From contig NC_037092.1 in NCBI RefSeq assembly GCF_002994745.2, positions 2,966,501 through 3,030,500 of the forward strand: a stretch of DNA of 64,000 nt. Direction: 5' to 3'. The first letter of the stretch is position 1. Each line of letters opens with the position of its first letter. The stretch comes from Rosa chinensis (lineage: Eukaryota > Streptophyta > Magnoliopsida > Rosales > Rosaceae). This document shows, piece after piece, positions 63,855-64,000 of this stretch. Both the position numbers and the translations under genes were made by a program. The notes beneath the pieces are model-generated. The model searched no databases. It was given only the letters and a program-made list of their open reading frames with translations, and had not been told where the DNA came from.

Positions 63855-64000
63855 CTAGAAGGAGACGGTCAATTGATAGCTGGAGAAGGTTTTGACACAG
63901 CCGATGGTGTGCTTGATGTTTGGATACCCAGAAAAACGGAGGATGGAGATGACATCCTTCATTACAGTGAGAGTGGGTTTACTGTTTTGCATTACGGTGA
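63855..64000 (+). other. Open segment at the window edge, possible exon
   Basis: From an AG at about 63857 one frame stays open to the last base, reading ...AGEGFDTADGVLDVWIPRKT. There is no ATG within it. It could be an internal exon of a gene continuing to the right. I do not recognise the protein. Confidence 0.35.

Noticed and set aside
1..64000. CRISPR arrays, bacterial operons, rRNA or tRNA genes
   Set aside because: None seen. The repeats are transposon arms or microsatellites, and the only tRNA-like string is the viral primer site.

Overview
The window is nuclear DNA of a dicot, most likely a Rosaceae and possibly the rose/strawberry group. Genes carry GT-AG introns in AT-rich DNA full of plant transposons. 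Two terpene synthases closely resemble apple alpha-farnesene synthase, and the anthocyanidin reductase has the expected 339 residues. The species assignment is inference from protein resemblance only.

Layout. 1-2.4 kb: no gene; a tandem duplication and a 572-bp hAT MITE. 2.4-4.1 kb: histone H2A (+) with an odd intron donor, and a four-helix DUF1218 membrane protein (-). 4.1-8.4 kb: intergenic DNA with a solo LTR and a G-box-bearing MITE. 8.4-17.9 kb: a wrecked copy of the heat-memory gene HSA32. Its third intron holds a 2-kb near-tandem duplication and a hAT element, which itself contains a 3.56-kb CACTA element carrying fragments of two host genes (phosphoethanolamine N-methyltransferase and Pescadillo). 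18-25 kb: LINE pieces, foldback elements and TA microsatellites. 25.2-27.9 kb: intact alpha-farnesene-synthase-like gene 1. 28.5-31.7 kb: a DUF1218 scrap followed by intact HSA32. 35.2-37.0 kb: anthocyanidin reductase (+). 37.5-39.9 kb: CRLK1-like receptor-type kinase (-). 41.9-47.6 kb: a decayed Copia retrotransposon with 216/221-bp LTRs. 47.7-49.1 kb: a hAT fragment, a foldback element and an inverted terpene-synthase pseudogene. 50.5-53.0 kb: intact terpene synthase gene 2, lying between long inverted arms. About 54.2-62.2 kb: a nearly genome-length endogenous pararetrovirus (Caulimoviridae) with two long open frames, tRNA-Met primer site, promoter and poly(A) signal. 62.2-64 kb: no confident gene.

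The genes are independent of each other rather than a pathway: sesquiterpene scent/defence volatiles (two farnesene synthases), proanthocyanidin synthesis (ANR), heat-acclimation memory (HSA32), calcium/cold signalling (CRLK1-like), chromatin (H2A) and cell wall/lignin (DUF1218). The strongest structural story is duplication followed by decay. A DUF1218-HSA32 block exists twice with reciprocal loss, and the terpene synthase exists three times, once inverted and broken. Two transposon insertions can be checked against empty sites that survive inside the same window.

The most unusual item is the pararetrovirus. Its movement-protein frame and its capsid/protease/reverse-transcriptase frame are both open, and they overlap at an A-AAA-AAG heptamer in exactly the register needed for -1 ribosomal frameshifting.
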